Below are positions 1 through 6,469 of a stretch of 15,616 nt of DNA, in pieces (the first letter of the stretch is position 1; every line of letters starts with the position of its first letter). The stretch is from an uncultured Clostridia bacterium. GTDB lineage: Bacteria; Bacillota; Clostridia; Christensenellales; CAG-138. The notes under the pieces are model-generated. The model ran no database searches, had not been told where the DNA came from, and saw nothing but the letters and a program-made list of their open reading frames with translations. The stretch is taken from NCBI GenBank assembly GCA_937913075.1, contig CALEPU010000251.1, positions 1 through 15,616 on the forward strand. The letters run 5' to 3'. The position numbers and the translations under genes are program-made.

Positions 1-38
1 ATGCGGACGCCGTTGGGCAGGGGGATCTTGTCGTACAT
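1..38 (-). CDS. M16-type zinc peptidase, N-terminal fragment (runs off the left edge)
   Basis: Only the first 12 codons are inside the window, reading MYDKIPLPNGVR. This is the usual opening of insulinase-family (M16) processing peptidases, which start with a short strand ending in LPNGxR. A good ribosome binding site (GGAGG) lies just upstream at about 44-50. Context agrees: in Firmicutes such as Bacillus an M16 peptidase gene (mlpA/ymxG) sits downstream of pnp, and the reading frame just upstream here ends in a PNPase tail. The catalytic HxxEH motif would lie outside the window, so the call rests on a dozen residues plus gene order. Confidence 0.55.
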   Translation of the reverse strand, partial: MYDKIPLPNGVR

Positions 39-46
39 GATTCCTC

Positions 47-91
47 CAAAATGAAAGACAACACGCCGCGGCGAAAGTCCGCCGCGGCGTG
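47..91 (-). terminator. Intrinsic terminator or attenuator between the pnp tail and the M16 peptidase gene
   Basis: Positions 62-72 and 81-91 form a perfect 11-bp GC-rich stem around an 8-base loop. Read on the minus strand it is followed by the T-rich tail TTGTCTTTCATTTT and then the ribosome binding site of the next gene. This looks like a terminator or attenuator at the end of the PNPase frame. The tail is not a clean T run, so termination may be partial. Confidence 0.65.
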
Positions 92-112
92 CAGAGCAAT
101 GCGTCAAAGGGC

Positions 113-400
113 TCAGTCGCGGAAGCCCATCTTCTCCCGCTCCTTGAGAGCGTCCTTCCGGCTCAGGTTCACGCGGCCGCGGTCGTCGATCTCGGTGACC
201 TTGACCCAGGTGTAGTCGCCCTCGTTCAGGACGTCCTCCACCTTCTCCACGCGGCGGTTCTCCAGCTTGGAGATGTGGATCATGCCGTCCTTGCCGGGCA
301 CCAGGTCCACAAAAGCGCCGATGGGCAGGATCCGGACCACCTGGCCGTAGTAGAGCTTGCCGACCTCAGGAACAAACACGATGTTGTCGATCATCTCCTT
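113..400 (-). pseudogene. pnp: Polynucleotide phosphorylase C-terminal end (S1 domain)
   Basis: The last 95 residues of the composite frame are the end of PNPase: the final KH helix (AKEMIDNIVFVPEVG), the RNA-binding S1 domain (YYGQVVRILPIGAFVDLVPG, GMIHISKLENRRVEKVEDVL) and the tail INLSRKDAL-like sequence. The catalytic RNase PH cores are absent. The natural pnp neighbour, an M16 peptidase gene, follows after a hairpin, so this end is probably in its native place and the upstream part of pnp has been replaced. Confidence 0.8.
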
Positions 401-1117
401 GGCGGGGGCCAACTGATCCAGCAGTTCCTCTTTGGAGACCTCGTAGACACAGTTGTAGTCACTGTTTTCACGCATGGTTTCGAGCTGACTGAACAATCGC
501 CCCATCTCCCGCGGGAGTATGCCCGCATTGACATAATGCTGACAGAACGCCACAAACGCGCCCTTGTGCGATTTAACCGGGTGGCTGTCGTGGATCAGCA
601 GGGCACTGACAGCATGAAACACTGCATAATACAGCCTGCTGGCCGCTCCGCTGAGGCGATCGCAGTCGGCCAAGACGACAGCTTCCTCATACGTAGCCCT
701 TGCCTTCTGCTCCGCAGCCATATCCTCGGCTATATCGGCGAGCGGGTCGCCCGTCGAAGCAATGTAGCTCGCGGTGAAGGGAACGCCGTTGGGATCGGCG
801 GGATAAACGCCCTTGCCGTGCATGGTGTAGTAGCCGAGCAGCCCCGCCGCTTCAAGCTCGCTGAGGGTCGCTCCCTCCATGCTCTGCAATATCATGGTGC
901 CGATCATCTCCCAGTGGGCGATCTCCTCCGTACCGATATCGTTGAGCGTCGCGCGCAGGCGGTCGTCCGGCATGGAAAACCTTTGCGTAAGATAGCGCAT
1001 GCCCGCGCCGAGCTCGCTGTCGGGACCGCCGTACTGCGCCATGAGCGCCTTGGCTATCCTGAGATCCGGCATGGTGATATTCACCGGGAACTCAAGCTGT
1101 TTCTGATAGATCCACAT
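113..1117 (-). CDS. Composite ORF: CotJC N-terminus + HEPN domain + PNPase S1 tail
   Basis: A single open frame of 334 residues that matches three unrelated families in order. Residues 1-145 are CotJC (manganese-catalase-like spore coat protein), with MWIY at the start and the metal-site helix GTEEIAHWEM. Residues about 138-246 look like a HEPN domain, with RLYYAVFHAVSALL, SHKG and RENSDY. Residues about 240-334 are the end of polynucleotide phosphorylase: the last KH-domain helix, the S1 domain (GKLYYGQVVRILPIGAFVDL, GMIHISKL) and NLSRKDAL. The start codon has a good AAGGAGG site and follows cotJB directly. CotJC normally runs to about 190 residues with a fourth helix carrying a histidine metal ligand; that part is missing. 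PNPase normally has about 700 residues; only about 95 remain. A functional fusion seems unlikely. An assembly join or a recombination scar is the simpler reading, and the frame may not exist as one gene in the organism. Confidence 0.75.
   Translation of the reverse strand: MWIYQKQLEFPVNITMPDLRIAKALMAQYGGPDSELGAGMRYLTQRFSMPDDRLRATLNDIGTEEIAHWEMIGTMILQSMEGATLSELEAAGLLGYYTMHGKGVYPADPNGVPFTASYIASTGDPLADIAEDMAAEQKARATYEEAVVLADCDRLSGAASRLYYAVFHAVSALLIHDSHPVKSHKGAFVAFCQHYVNAGILPREMGRLFSQLETMRENSDYNCVYEVSKEELLDQLAPAKEMIDNIVFVPEVGKLYYGQVVRILPIGAFVDLVPGKDGMIHISKLENRRVEKVEDVLNEGDYTWVKVTEIDDRGRVNLSRKDALKEREKMGFRD
377..706 (-). pseudogene. HEPN-domain fragment
   Basis: Residues about 138-246 of the composite frame match the HEPN helical domain often paired with a MNT nucleotidyltransferase. 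Visible features are the helix RLYYAVFHAVSALLI, then SHKGAFVAFCQHYV, then LFSQLETMRENSDYN and the acidic last helix EVSKEELLDQLAPA. No start codon or ribosome binding site of its own is visible, and no nucleotidyltransferase partner lies nearby. I see no clean Rx4-6H ribonuclease motif in this segment. It has probably been joined in from another locus. Confidence 0.65.
683..1117 (-). pseudogene. cotJC: CotJC-type manganese catalase, 3' truncated
   Basis: This is the third gene of the cotJABC spore-coat operon, placed as expected right after cotJB. The visible part has the CotJC signature: MWIYQKQLEFPVN, QYGGPDSEL, LNDIGTEEIAHWEMIGT and HGKGVYPADPNGVPF. Glu and His of the EEIAH helix and Glu of EDMAAEQKA are the expected metal ligands. 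The last catalase helix, with its His ligand, is lost where the sequence switches to HEPN at about residues 138-146. As written, it could not form the complete dimanganese site. Confidence 0.8.
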
Positions 1118-1134
1118 AGTTTAAGCCTCCTTGC

Positions 1135-1380
1135 TCACTGCTTTTCCCACGGCCAAGCGGAGCACACCCAGCACCCCGTTTCGGTGGCAGAGTGTCCGAA
1201 GCCCAGCAGAGGACCGAACTCGCTCTCATACCTCTTGATAAGGTCGTTGAGCATAACGGAATAGTTGTAATAGTCACTGCGCGCATCCTCGTCCGTGGGA
1301 TGCGTGTCGAGATAAAGATTAAGCTCTACGCAGACGAACTGCAGCTCGGTAATATTATTTAAAAGCTCGCTTCTTTCCAT
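1135..1380 (-). CDS. cotJB: Spore coat protein CotJB
   Basis: An 81-residue protein with the CotJB pattern: ELLNNITELQFVCVELNLYL, then DTHPTDEDA, an N-terminal helical half, YESEFGPLLGFG and the tryptophan-rich end WPWEKQ. CotJB is a small inner-coat polypeptide made in the mother cell during sporulation together with CotJA and CotJC. It begins 10 bases after cotJA ends, with AAGGAGG before its ATG, so the three genes form one operon. Length is normal for the family. The segment GCWVCSAWPW carries two cysteines. Confidence 0.9.
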   Translation of the reverse strand: MERSELLNNITELQFVCVELNLYLDTHPTDEDARSDYYNYSVMLNDLIKRYESEFGPLLGFGHSATETGCWVCSAWPWEKQ

Positions 1381-1390
1381 CTTGTCCTCC

Positions 1391-1612
1391 TTAATACTCG
1401 CTTACGAGCTCGGGGAAAAGCGTGCCTTTTTCAAGAGCGCAGTCTGGGCAGAGCCCCGCGGAATACGCCTGCTCCGCCGCCGTCAGCCGCGGCAGGCGCT
1501 GCAAGGCGGTCTCATAGCCGCAAACGGCAAGGCTTACGGCAACCTCGCCCGCGGGCACCGTTGTGGCTTGGCAGTCACGGGCGCCGCACAGGCTGCATGA
1601 TAAACAACTCAT
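1391..1612 (-). CDS. cotJA: CotJA-like spore coat associated protein, cysteine-rich N-terminus
   Basis: A 73-residue protein ending in ALEKGTLFPELVSEY, the hallmark end of CotJA (xGTLFPELxxPY). The ATG at 1612 was chosen because AAAGGAGGG lies just upstream; a longer frame to 1690 has no such site. The N-terminal half is unusual: CLSCSLCGARDC followed by three more cysteines, which could bind metal or form disulfides in the coat. It is the first gene of the cotJ operon and probably expressed in the mother cell. The family call rests on the C-terminal motif and on position. Confidence 0.75.
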   Translation of the reverse strand: MSCLSCSLCGARDCQATTVPAGEVAVSLAVCGYETALQRLPRLTAAEQAYSAGLCPDCALEKGTLFPELVSEY

Positions 1613-1640
1613 GTGTTTTTCCCTCCTTTCGGGTCTGATA

Positions 1641-1669
1641 AATAATATGAATTTTGCGTCGATTTTGTT
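1641..1669 (-). promoter_or_regulatory. Possible sporulation-sigma promoter of the cotJ operon
   Basis: Read on the minus strand, AACA (1669-1666) and CATATTATT (1649-1641) are 16 bases apart. This resembles the sigma-K layout (mACm, CATAnnnTA), and the -10 also partly fits sigma-E, which controls cotJ in Bacillus. The -10 lies about 29 bases before the cotJA start. These are weak short motifs, so this is a suggestion only. Confidence 0.3.
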
Positions 1670-1687
1670 CTTTGCCGAATTTAAGCG

Positions 1688-1695
1688 CATATAAT
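1688..1695 (+). promoter_or_regulatory. -10 element upstream of the two microprotein genes
   Basis: TATAAT at 1690-1695 sits inside CATATAAT, which also matches seven of eight positions of the sigma-E -10 consensus. It lies 47 bases before the ATG at 1743 and diverges from the cotJ operon. No good -35 of either type is seen at the right spacing. Confidence 0.4.
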
Positions 1696-1742
1696 TATTT
1701 TTTGAGCAAATGCTAATCTCAAAGACAAAAGGAGGTTTTGAT

Positions 1743-1889
1743 ATGAAAAGCTTTTTGCCCCTGCTGACAGCGCTCCTGATGCTTGCGGCTTTTGCGATAG
1801 GCTTCCGCCTTATCGGCAGAGAGAACCGTTACGCCTCGTTTGAGGATGCGACCATGGTGCTCTCATCGCCGCAAGAGGAGGGATTATGA
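1743..1889 (+). CDS. Candidate 48-residue single-pass membrane microprotein
   Basis: An ATG at 1743 follows a very strong site (AAAGGAGG, 7-8 bases away) and opens a 48-residue frame. The peptide starts MKSFLPLLTALLMLAAFAIG, a basic start and a long hydrophobic helix, then a short polar tail (FRLIGRENRY, ending SSPQEEGL). That fits a small membrane-anchored protein. I do not recognise a family. It lies next to, and divergent from, the cotJ genes, so a sporulation role is possible but unproven. The strong ribosome binding site is the main support. Confidence 0.55.
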   Translation: MKSFLPLLTALLMLAAFAIGFRLIGRENRYASFEDATMVLSSPQEEGL

Positions 1890-2044
1890 TGCGCGCTCAC
1901 GGGCGCGGGCTGCCCGACATGGGCAAGGTTCTCGCCGGACAGCCTCGCCCCAATGAAAAAGAGATAAGGCGCAGGGAGCATACCGCGAAGGAGCTGCCTC
2001 GGCGCAGCGGATGTATTATCACAAAAGCCGCGAATTCCCGATAA
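1886..2044 (+). CDS. Candidate 52-residue basic protein overlapping the microprotein gene
   Basis: The ATG at 1886 overlaps the TGA of the preceding frame (ATGA), and GAGGAGGG precedes it, an arrangement typical of translational coupling. The product is hydrophilic and basic, with clusters such as KEIRRREHTAKELPRR. No family is recognised and there is no membrane segment. Such a short GC-rich frame could be accidental; the overlap and ribosome binding site are the only positive signs. Confidence 0.35.
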   Translation: MMRAHGRGLPDMGKVLAGQPRPNEKEIRRREHTAKELPRRSGCIITKAANSR

Positions 2045-2062
2045 TTCGATTAATTTTTTTGC

Positions 2063-2091
2063 TTGACAATTCCCAAGCCGTATGGTAAGTT
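2063..2091 (+). promoter_or_regulatory. Probable rho promoter
   Basis: A perfect -35 TTGACA at 2063-2068 is followed after 17 bases by a poor -10 (TAAGTT, 2086-2091), with A/T-rich TATATAT just beyond. It would give a leader of about 65 bases before the rho ATG. The TTG of this -35 also opens the extended rho frame, which is a reason not to use it as the start codon. Confidence 0.4.
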
Positions 2092-2164
2092 ATATATGCG
2101 TATTGACCCGCAAATGGGCATATTCATTTTTCATGAAAACTCAGTAAAACCGATTGGAGCTTAT

Positions 2165-4291
2165 ATGACAAGGGAAATATTGCTTGATAAAAGTCTTGAA
2201 AGCCTCAGGGAAATTGCAAAGGCGCAGGGCGTTAAGTCCATTACAAAATACCGCAAATCGGAGCTTATAGACATTATCGCAAACGGCGGCGTAGTGCCCA
2301 ACAGCGCGGAAGATAAACGGCGCTCCGGCGCTCCGGTGCTCCAAGGAAGCGAGGCAAGCGGTTATTTGCCCGCCTCCGCAAAGTTAAAGCCTGCCGAAAA
2401 GCAGGCGACAAAGCCCGAGAAGCAATCTCCTGATGAGGACGCCGCAAAGCAGACCGAGGCTCCCAAGGCTCCAGCAAAAAAGCGCGGCAGACCAAAAAAG
2501 AGCGATGCGCCGGCAAAGGTACAGCCGGCTGATAATCCCGACAGCAAGCTTGCCGATAAGCCCGCCGACCAGACGCGCGAGCAGAGCTCCGTAAAGTCCG
2601 GCAAGCGCCGTCCGAAGGCTATGCAGCCGGTAAAGGAGCCGCAGCAGGAGCAGACACAGCAGGACTCTCCCGCCGAGGAAAAGCGGCCCTCCTCTCAGTA
2701 TACGCGGGGATATCAGCAGCGCGATTATCAGCAGAGTAATCAGCGCGTCTATCAGCAGCGCTCGGATTACGGCAGGCAGGAGCAGGATTATAGCCGTCAG
2801 CGTTACGACAGAGGCTATCAGCAGCGCGCGGATTACAGCGGTCAGCGCTATGCCGCTCCAAACCAAAACAACAGATTTTATAACGATAATTCTCGCAGTG
2901 ATTATTCCCGTCGGGATTACGCCGGCTATCAGCAGCGTGATTATGCGCGGCAGGATTACGGTCAGCAGTACGCGGGTCGGGATTTCGGTCAGCCTCAGTT
3001 TGGGCGCGAGGGCTACGACCTCCCGCAGGAGGAGCAGCGCTTTTCTCCCCGCGAGCAGGGCTATTACAACGCCGAGTACGGCACGAGCAATCCCGCCGTG
3101 CCCGAGATGCTTGAAGCAGGCGACTGCGGCGACGCCGAGGGCGTGCTCGAAATAGTGAGCGAGGGCTTCGGTTTTCTCCGCTGTGAGAATTACCTGCCGA
3201 GCCCCAAGGACGTTTACATCAGCAACGCGCAGATAAGAAGGTTCCGCTTAAAGACCGGCGACCTCGTGACCGGCAAGACCCGCCCGTCGAGGGATACCGA
3301 TAAGTACAGCGCACTTTTATACATCACCGCCGTCAACGGTCAGGCACCGGAGGAGATACTGCAAAGGCGTCCCTTTGACGAGCTCGTGCCTATATACCCC
3401 GAGGAGCGGCTTACTTTGGAGTCAAAGTCGGCGTCGGGCAGCGAGTCCCTTGCGATAAGGCTTATAGACCTCATGGCGCCGATAGGCAAGGGGCAGCGAG
3501 GACTCATAGTTTCCCAGCCCAAAGCCGGCAAGACTACGCTCTTAAAAAACATCGCCAACGGCATTGCAAACAACTATCCCGACGTTCACCTTATCGTGCT
3601 GCTTATAGACGAGCGTCCCGAAGAGGTGACCGATATGCAGAGGAGCATCAAGGGCGAGGTCGTCTACTCCACCTTTGACGAGCTGCCCGAAAGGCACACC
3701 AAGGTTGCCGAGATGGTGCAGGAGAGAGCGATGCGCCTTGTCGAACAGGGGCGCGACGTTGTAGTGCTGATGGACAGCATAACGAGGCTCGCGAGAGCAT
3801 ACAACATCACCATCAACACCTCCGGCAAGACCCTCTCCGGCGGCATGGATCCCGGCGCTCTCTTCAAACCCAAGCGTTTCTTCGGCGCAGCGCGCAATAT
3901 TGAGAACGGCGGCAGCCTTACGATAATCGCCACGGCCCTCGTCGAGACCGGCTCGCGCATGGACGATATGGTCTACGAGGAGTTCAAGGGCACCGGCAAT
4001 ATGGAAATACATCTTGACCGCAAGCTCTCCGAGAAGCGTATATTCCCCGCTATCGACATCTACCGCTCCGGCACGCGGCGCGACGAGCTGCTGCTCACCA
4101 AGGGGGAAGCGGAATGCGCCTCCTCGATACGCCGTATGCTCTCCGCGGGCAACACCGCCGAGGTGACCGAGGACGTTATTTCCATGCTTGTCAAGACCGA
4201 GGACAACGAGGAGCTTTTGAAGGAGGTCGAGCGCAAGCTCACAAGATATGAGTCCATGGGCTTCTCCGCCGGAAAGAGCTTTAAAAAATAA
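2165..4291 (+). CDS. rho: Transcription termination factor Rho with long disordered insertion
   Basis: Rho is a hexameric RNA-dependent ATPase that stops transcription. The 708-residue product is much longer than the usual 420 or so. Domains in order: a Rho_N (SAP-like) helical region at about residues 1-40 (SLESLREIAKAQGV, KYRKSELIDII); a Lys/Pro/Ala-rich stretch with an AT-hook-like KKRGRPKK; a Tyr/Gln/Arg-rich low-complexity region at about 178-305; the RNA-binding cold-shock fold at about 320-390 (SEGFGFLR, DVYISNAQIRRF, GDLVTGKTRP); and the ATPase. The ATPase has the P-loop QPKAGKTT at 451-458, LIDERPEEVTDM at about 480, VVLMDSITRLARAYN, the Q-loop TLSGGMD and the R-loop GTGNMEIHLDRKL. 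The ATG at 2165 is chosen because GGAG precedes it and Rho_N starts there. A TTG start at 2063 would add 34 residues that look like leader and coincide with the -35. A flavin-reductase gene follows after 20 bases. Confidence 0.96.
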   Translation: MTREILLDKSLESLREIAKAQGVKSITKYRKSELIDIIANGGVVPNSAEDKRRSGAPVLQGSEASGYLPASAKLKPAEKQATKPEKQSPDEDAAKQTEAPKAPAKKRGRPKKSDAPAKVQPADNPDSKLADKPADQTREQSSVKSGKRRPKAMQPVKEPQQEQTQQDSPAEEKRPSSQYTRGYQQRDYQQSNQRVYQQRSDYGRQEQDYSRQRYDRGYQQRADYSGQRYAAPNQNNRFYNDNSRSDYSRRDYAGYQQRDYARQDYGQQYAGRDFGQPQFGREGYDLPQEEQRFSPREQGYYNAEYGTSNPAVPEMLEAGDCGDAEGVLEIVSEGFGFLRCENYLPSPKDVYISNAQIRRFRLKTGDLVTGKTRPSRDTDKYSALLYITAVNGQAPEEILQRRPFDELVPIYPEERLTLESKSASGSESLAIRLIDLMAPIGKGQRGLIVSQPKAGKTTLLKNIANGIANNYPDVHLIVLLIDERPEEVTDMQRSIKGEVVYSTFDELPERHTKVAEMVQERAMRLVEQGRDVVVLMDSITRLARAYNITINTSGKTLSGGMDPGALFKPKRFFGAARNIENGGSLTIIATALVETGSRMDDMVYEEFKGTGNMEIHLDRKLSEKRIFPAIDIYRSGTRRDELLLTKGEAECASSIRRMLSAGNTAEVTEDVISMLVKTEDNEELLKEVERKLTRYESMGFSAGKSFKK
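2696..3080 (+). repeat. Coding low-complexity repeat (YQQRDY-like) inside rho
   Basis: The DNA repeats degenerate units around tat-cag-cag-cgc, giving GYQQRDYQQ, VYQQRSDYG, GYQQRADYSG, GYQQRDYARQDYGQQYAG and related peptides. About 100 residues consist almost wholly of Tyr, Gln, Arg, Asp, Gly, Ser and Asn. This composition is prion-like and is typical of RNA-binding regions that form condensates. Confidence 0.85.
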
Positions 4292-4311
4292 GCGCAGGGA
4301 GGCAAAAGTAT

Positions 4312-4809
4312 ATGGCAGACGGCTTCATCACAGAGGCATTTGAAAAGTTCGACAGGCAGTGGGCGCTCGTCACCGCAGGCGTCGAGGGCGACTTCAATAC
4401 CATGACCGTAAGCTGGGGCGGGCTGGGCACGCTTTGGAGCCTGCCGGTCGCCACCGTATATGTCAGACCTTCGCGGTACACGCACGATTTTATTGAGCGC
4501 GAGGGGCTGTTTACCGTGAGCTTTTATCCCGAGAAATACCGCCGCGACCTTGCACTGCTCGGCTCTAAATCTGGCAGGGACGGCGATAAGGTCGGCGGGA
4601 CCTCGCTCGAGCCCGTCACGATAACGACCCAGCTCGGGCAGACGGTATCCTTCCGCCAGGCGGAGCTCACGCTCGTTTGCCGCAAGCTCTATAAGCATAA
4701 TATGGACAAATACGCTATCTCCGACGAGGTTGCGGAAAACAACTACGAGCACGGCGAGCCCGCGCATACGCTTTATATAGGAGAGGTAATAAGGGTCATT
4801 AAGAGCTGA
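4312..4809 (+). CDS. Flavin reductase-like FMN-binding split-barrel protein
   Basis: A 165-residue protein resembling flavin reductase-like proteins that bind FMN in a split beta-barrel. Seen in the sequence are NTMTVSWGGLGTLWSLPVATVYVRPSRY in the region that holds the flavin in the family, then HDFIEREGLFTVSFYPEKYR, GSKSGRDGDK, and a closing ALTLVCRKLY-type strand with YIGEVIRV. The family includes NAD(P)H-flavin reductases and uncharacterised flavoproteins of anaerobes; the substrate cannot be told. The ATG follows GGGAGG and lies 20 bases after rho, so it is probably cotranscribed with rho. A terminator follows at 4834. Confidence 0.85.
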   Translation: MADGFITEAFEKFDRQWALVTAGVEGDFNTMTVSWGGLGTLWSLPVATVYVRPSRYTHDFIEREGLFTVSFYPEKYRRDLALLGSKSGRDGDKVGGTSLEPVTITTQLGQTVSFRQAELTLVCRKLYKHNMDKYAISDEVAENNYEHGEPAHTLYIGEVIRVIKS

Positions 4810-4833
4810 TAGATAACAGGGCGGTTTTATGCG

Positions 4834-4870
4834 GCGTGGACCGGCTTTTGCAGGTTCACGCTTTTTGTTT
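4834..4870 (+). terminator. Intrinsic terminator after the rho-flavin reductase pair
   Basis: GCGTGGACC (4834-4842) pairs with GGTTCACGC (4853-4861) with one G-U pair, and TTTTTGTTT follows. This is a classical intrinsic terminator, 25 bases after the flavin reductase stop. Frames that seem to start inside it are not genes. Confidence 0.85.
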
Positions 4871-4959
4871 GAGCTCAAGCCCCGTATCTTTTTGCCGTTA
4901 TCGGATGCCAAACAAAAAGTGCGCCGGCGGAGAATGCCCGCTTGCCCTGCCCGATCGTA

Positions 4960-4988
4960 TTGCGAAAGCATCAATATTGTGCTATATT
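4960..4988 (+). promoter_or_regulatory. Sigma-A type promoter of the acyltransferase cassette
   Basis: TTGCGA (4960-4965) and TATATT (4983-4988) are separated by exactly 17 bases. Four of six and five of six positions match consensus. It lies after the preceding terminator and 28 bases before the first possible start at 5016. The stretch 4871-4959 holds nothing else I can support. Confidence 0.6.
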
Positions 4989-5015
4989 ATCACTGCAATA
5001 AAGTCGGGAAGAAAA

Positions 5016-5168
5016 ATGCCTCGCTGCCAATACTGCGGGCATTACGTTCTTCCTGCGGCAGACGGCTCGGGAAGACCGGTTACAGCGTCCGCGAGGGCAG
5101 CTCTATTTAGCGATCGGCGGCAACAGCTTCTGCGCTATATAATAAACAGCAAGCCCGCGGCGTTTTAG
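5016..5168 (+). CDS. Candidate 50-residue protein with one CxxC knuckle
   Basis: The first ATG after the promoter opens a 50-residue frame beginning MPRCQYCGHYV and ending NSKPAAF. A single CxxC looks like half of a zinc ribbon, followed by an arginine-rich helix-like tail (ALFSDRRQQLLRYI). The ribosome binding site GGGAAG is only moderate. It ends 28 bases before the acyltransferase gene. I recognise no family. It may be a real small gene or simply leader sequence. Confidence 0.4.
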   Translation: MPRCQYCGHYVLPAADGSGRPVTASARAALFSDRRQQLLRYIINSKPAAF

Positions 5169-5196
5169 TGTCGGCGGCGGGAGAGGAAGAACGGTT

Positions 5197-6468
5197 ATGC
5201 AGAAAAAATGGTACCGTCTGGACACGGCGGCGCTGATATTTCCGGCGGTTGCCCGAAGGAACTGGAGCAACGCCTTTCGCGTATCCGCAACGCTTAACGA
5301 CGATATCGATCCCGACGTGCTGCAAAGCGCGGCGGACGATATGCGCCTGCGGTTTCCCTCGTTTTTCGTGACCCTGCGCAGGGGCTTTTTCTGGTATTAT
5401 CTGGAGGAAAGCCACAGCTCCGCCGAGGTCAGGAGCGACTACGCCTATCCCCTCACCTTTATGAGCAGGCGGGAGCTGAAAAAAAGCTGCATCCGCATAC
5501 TGTATTACAAAAACCGTATCGCCGTGGAATGCTTTCATTCCATCACGGACGGGCGCGGCGGCAGCGTTTTTCTCTGCAATCTCGCCGCCAGATATATTGA
5601 GCTCAAATACGGAGTCAACATCCCGCGGGAGGGGATATTGAAGGCGCTTGACGAAAAGCCGACCGCGGAGGAGCTGGAGGACAGCTTCCTGAAAAACTCC
5701 GCGAAGGTCGGCTCGCGCAGGAGCGAGGAGCGCTCGTACAGGCTCCACGGAACGCGGGAGCCGACGGGCTTCAAGACGCTCACCACGGGCATAGTCGATA
5801 CGGAGACGCTGCTTGACGCGGCGCACGGGCTTTCCGTGACGGTCACGGCGCTGCTCGCGGCAGTTATGGCAAAAAGCATTATCGCCATGCAGGCGGAGGA
5901 GCTTCCCACGAGGCGCCGCAGAGCGGTAAAGATAACGGTGCCGGTAGATTTACGCAGGCTTTACGGCAGCTCCACGATGCGCAATTTTTCGCTGGTGCTC
6001 AACGTCGGCGTGGACCCGCGCATAGGCGATTACACTCTTGCGGAGCTGGCACGTACCATATACCATCAGCTCCGCGCATACGCCACCCCGCAGCACATGG
6101 CGGGGATGATCGCCGCCAACGTGCTCCCGCAGCAGGTCACCGCCATTCGCCTCTGTCCGGTATTTTTAAAAAACATTGTCATGGACGGCGTTTACCGCCG
6201 GAGCGGAGAGAGCGGGGGCAGCATAAACGTTTCCAATATCAAGGAGCTTCCCCTGCCCGAGGCAATGAACGGGTACGTTAAAAGGATGGAATTCATTATA
6301 GGACCGCAGCGCAGCTATCCCAATAACTGCTCCGTTATGAGCTATGGCGGCAGAACGTACATCAACATGATCCGAAGCATAGAGGAGTCCGAGCTCGAAC
6401 GGCGCTTTTTCTCCGGTCTTGTGGAGCTTGGCATACCGGTAGAGATAGAATGCAACAGGAGGAACTGA
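5197..6468 (+). CDS. Condensation/alcohol-acyltransferase family protein (HxxxDG)
   Basis: A 423-residue protein of the CoA-dependent acyltransferase/condensation superfamily. It shows the catalytic HSITDG motif at residues 114-119 (H114, D118, G119), preceded by the two-strand opening DPDVLQSAADDMRLRFPSF typical of these folds. The C-terminal half has VPVDLRRLYGSSTMRNFSL, like the PVNLR...NF element of the family, and NVSNIKELPLPEAMNGYV with EFIIGPQ, as in proteins annotated as alcohol acetyltransferases. The expected reaction is acyl transfer from a thioester to an alcohol or amine; donor and acceptor are unknown. It starts at an ATG after GGAGAGGAAG, has no signal peptide or membrane helix, and is followed after one base by a membrane zinc-ribbon gene and then an esterase gene. 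That order suggests a three-gene module. Confidence 0.75.
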   Translation: MQKKWYRLDTAALIFPAVARRNWSNAFRVSATLNDDIDPDVLQSAADDMRLRFPSFFVTLRRGFFWYYLEESHSSAEVRSDYAYPLTFMSRRELKKSCIRILYYKNRIAVECFHSITDGRGGSVFLCNLAARYIELKYGVNIPREGILKALDEKPTAEELEDSFLKNSAKVGSRRSEERSYRLHGTREPTGFKTLTTGIVDTETLLDAAHGLSVTVTALLAAVMAKSIIAMQAEELPTRRRRAVKITVPVDLRRLYGSSTMRNFSLVLNVGVDPRIGDYTLAELARTIYHQLRAYATPQHMAGMIAANVLPQQVTAIRLCPVFLKNIVMDGVYRRSGESGGSINVSNIKELPLPEAMNGYVKRMEFIIGPQRSYPNNCSVMSYGGRTYINMIRSIEESELERRFFSGLVELGIPVEIECNRRN

Positions 6469-6469
6469 T

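Noticed and set aside
89..1264. A 391-codon plus-strand open frame opposite the composite ORF and cotJB
   Set aside because: It is antisense to well-recognised coding sequence and has no domain of its own.
2063..2164. TTG start giving Rho 34 extra residues
   Set aside because: The TTG is the -35 TTGACA, no ribosome binding site precedes it, and the Rho_N domain begins right after the ATG at 2165.
4060..4974. A 304-codon minus-strand frame opposite rho and the flavin reductase
   Set aside because: It is a shadow of two recognised genes and also crosses an intrinsic terminator.
4829..5110. Plus-strand frames starting at 4829 and 4836
   Set aside because: Their starts lie in the terminator hairpin and upstream of the promoter at 4960; only the part from 5016 is a plausible gene.
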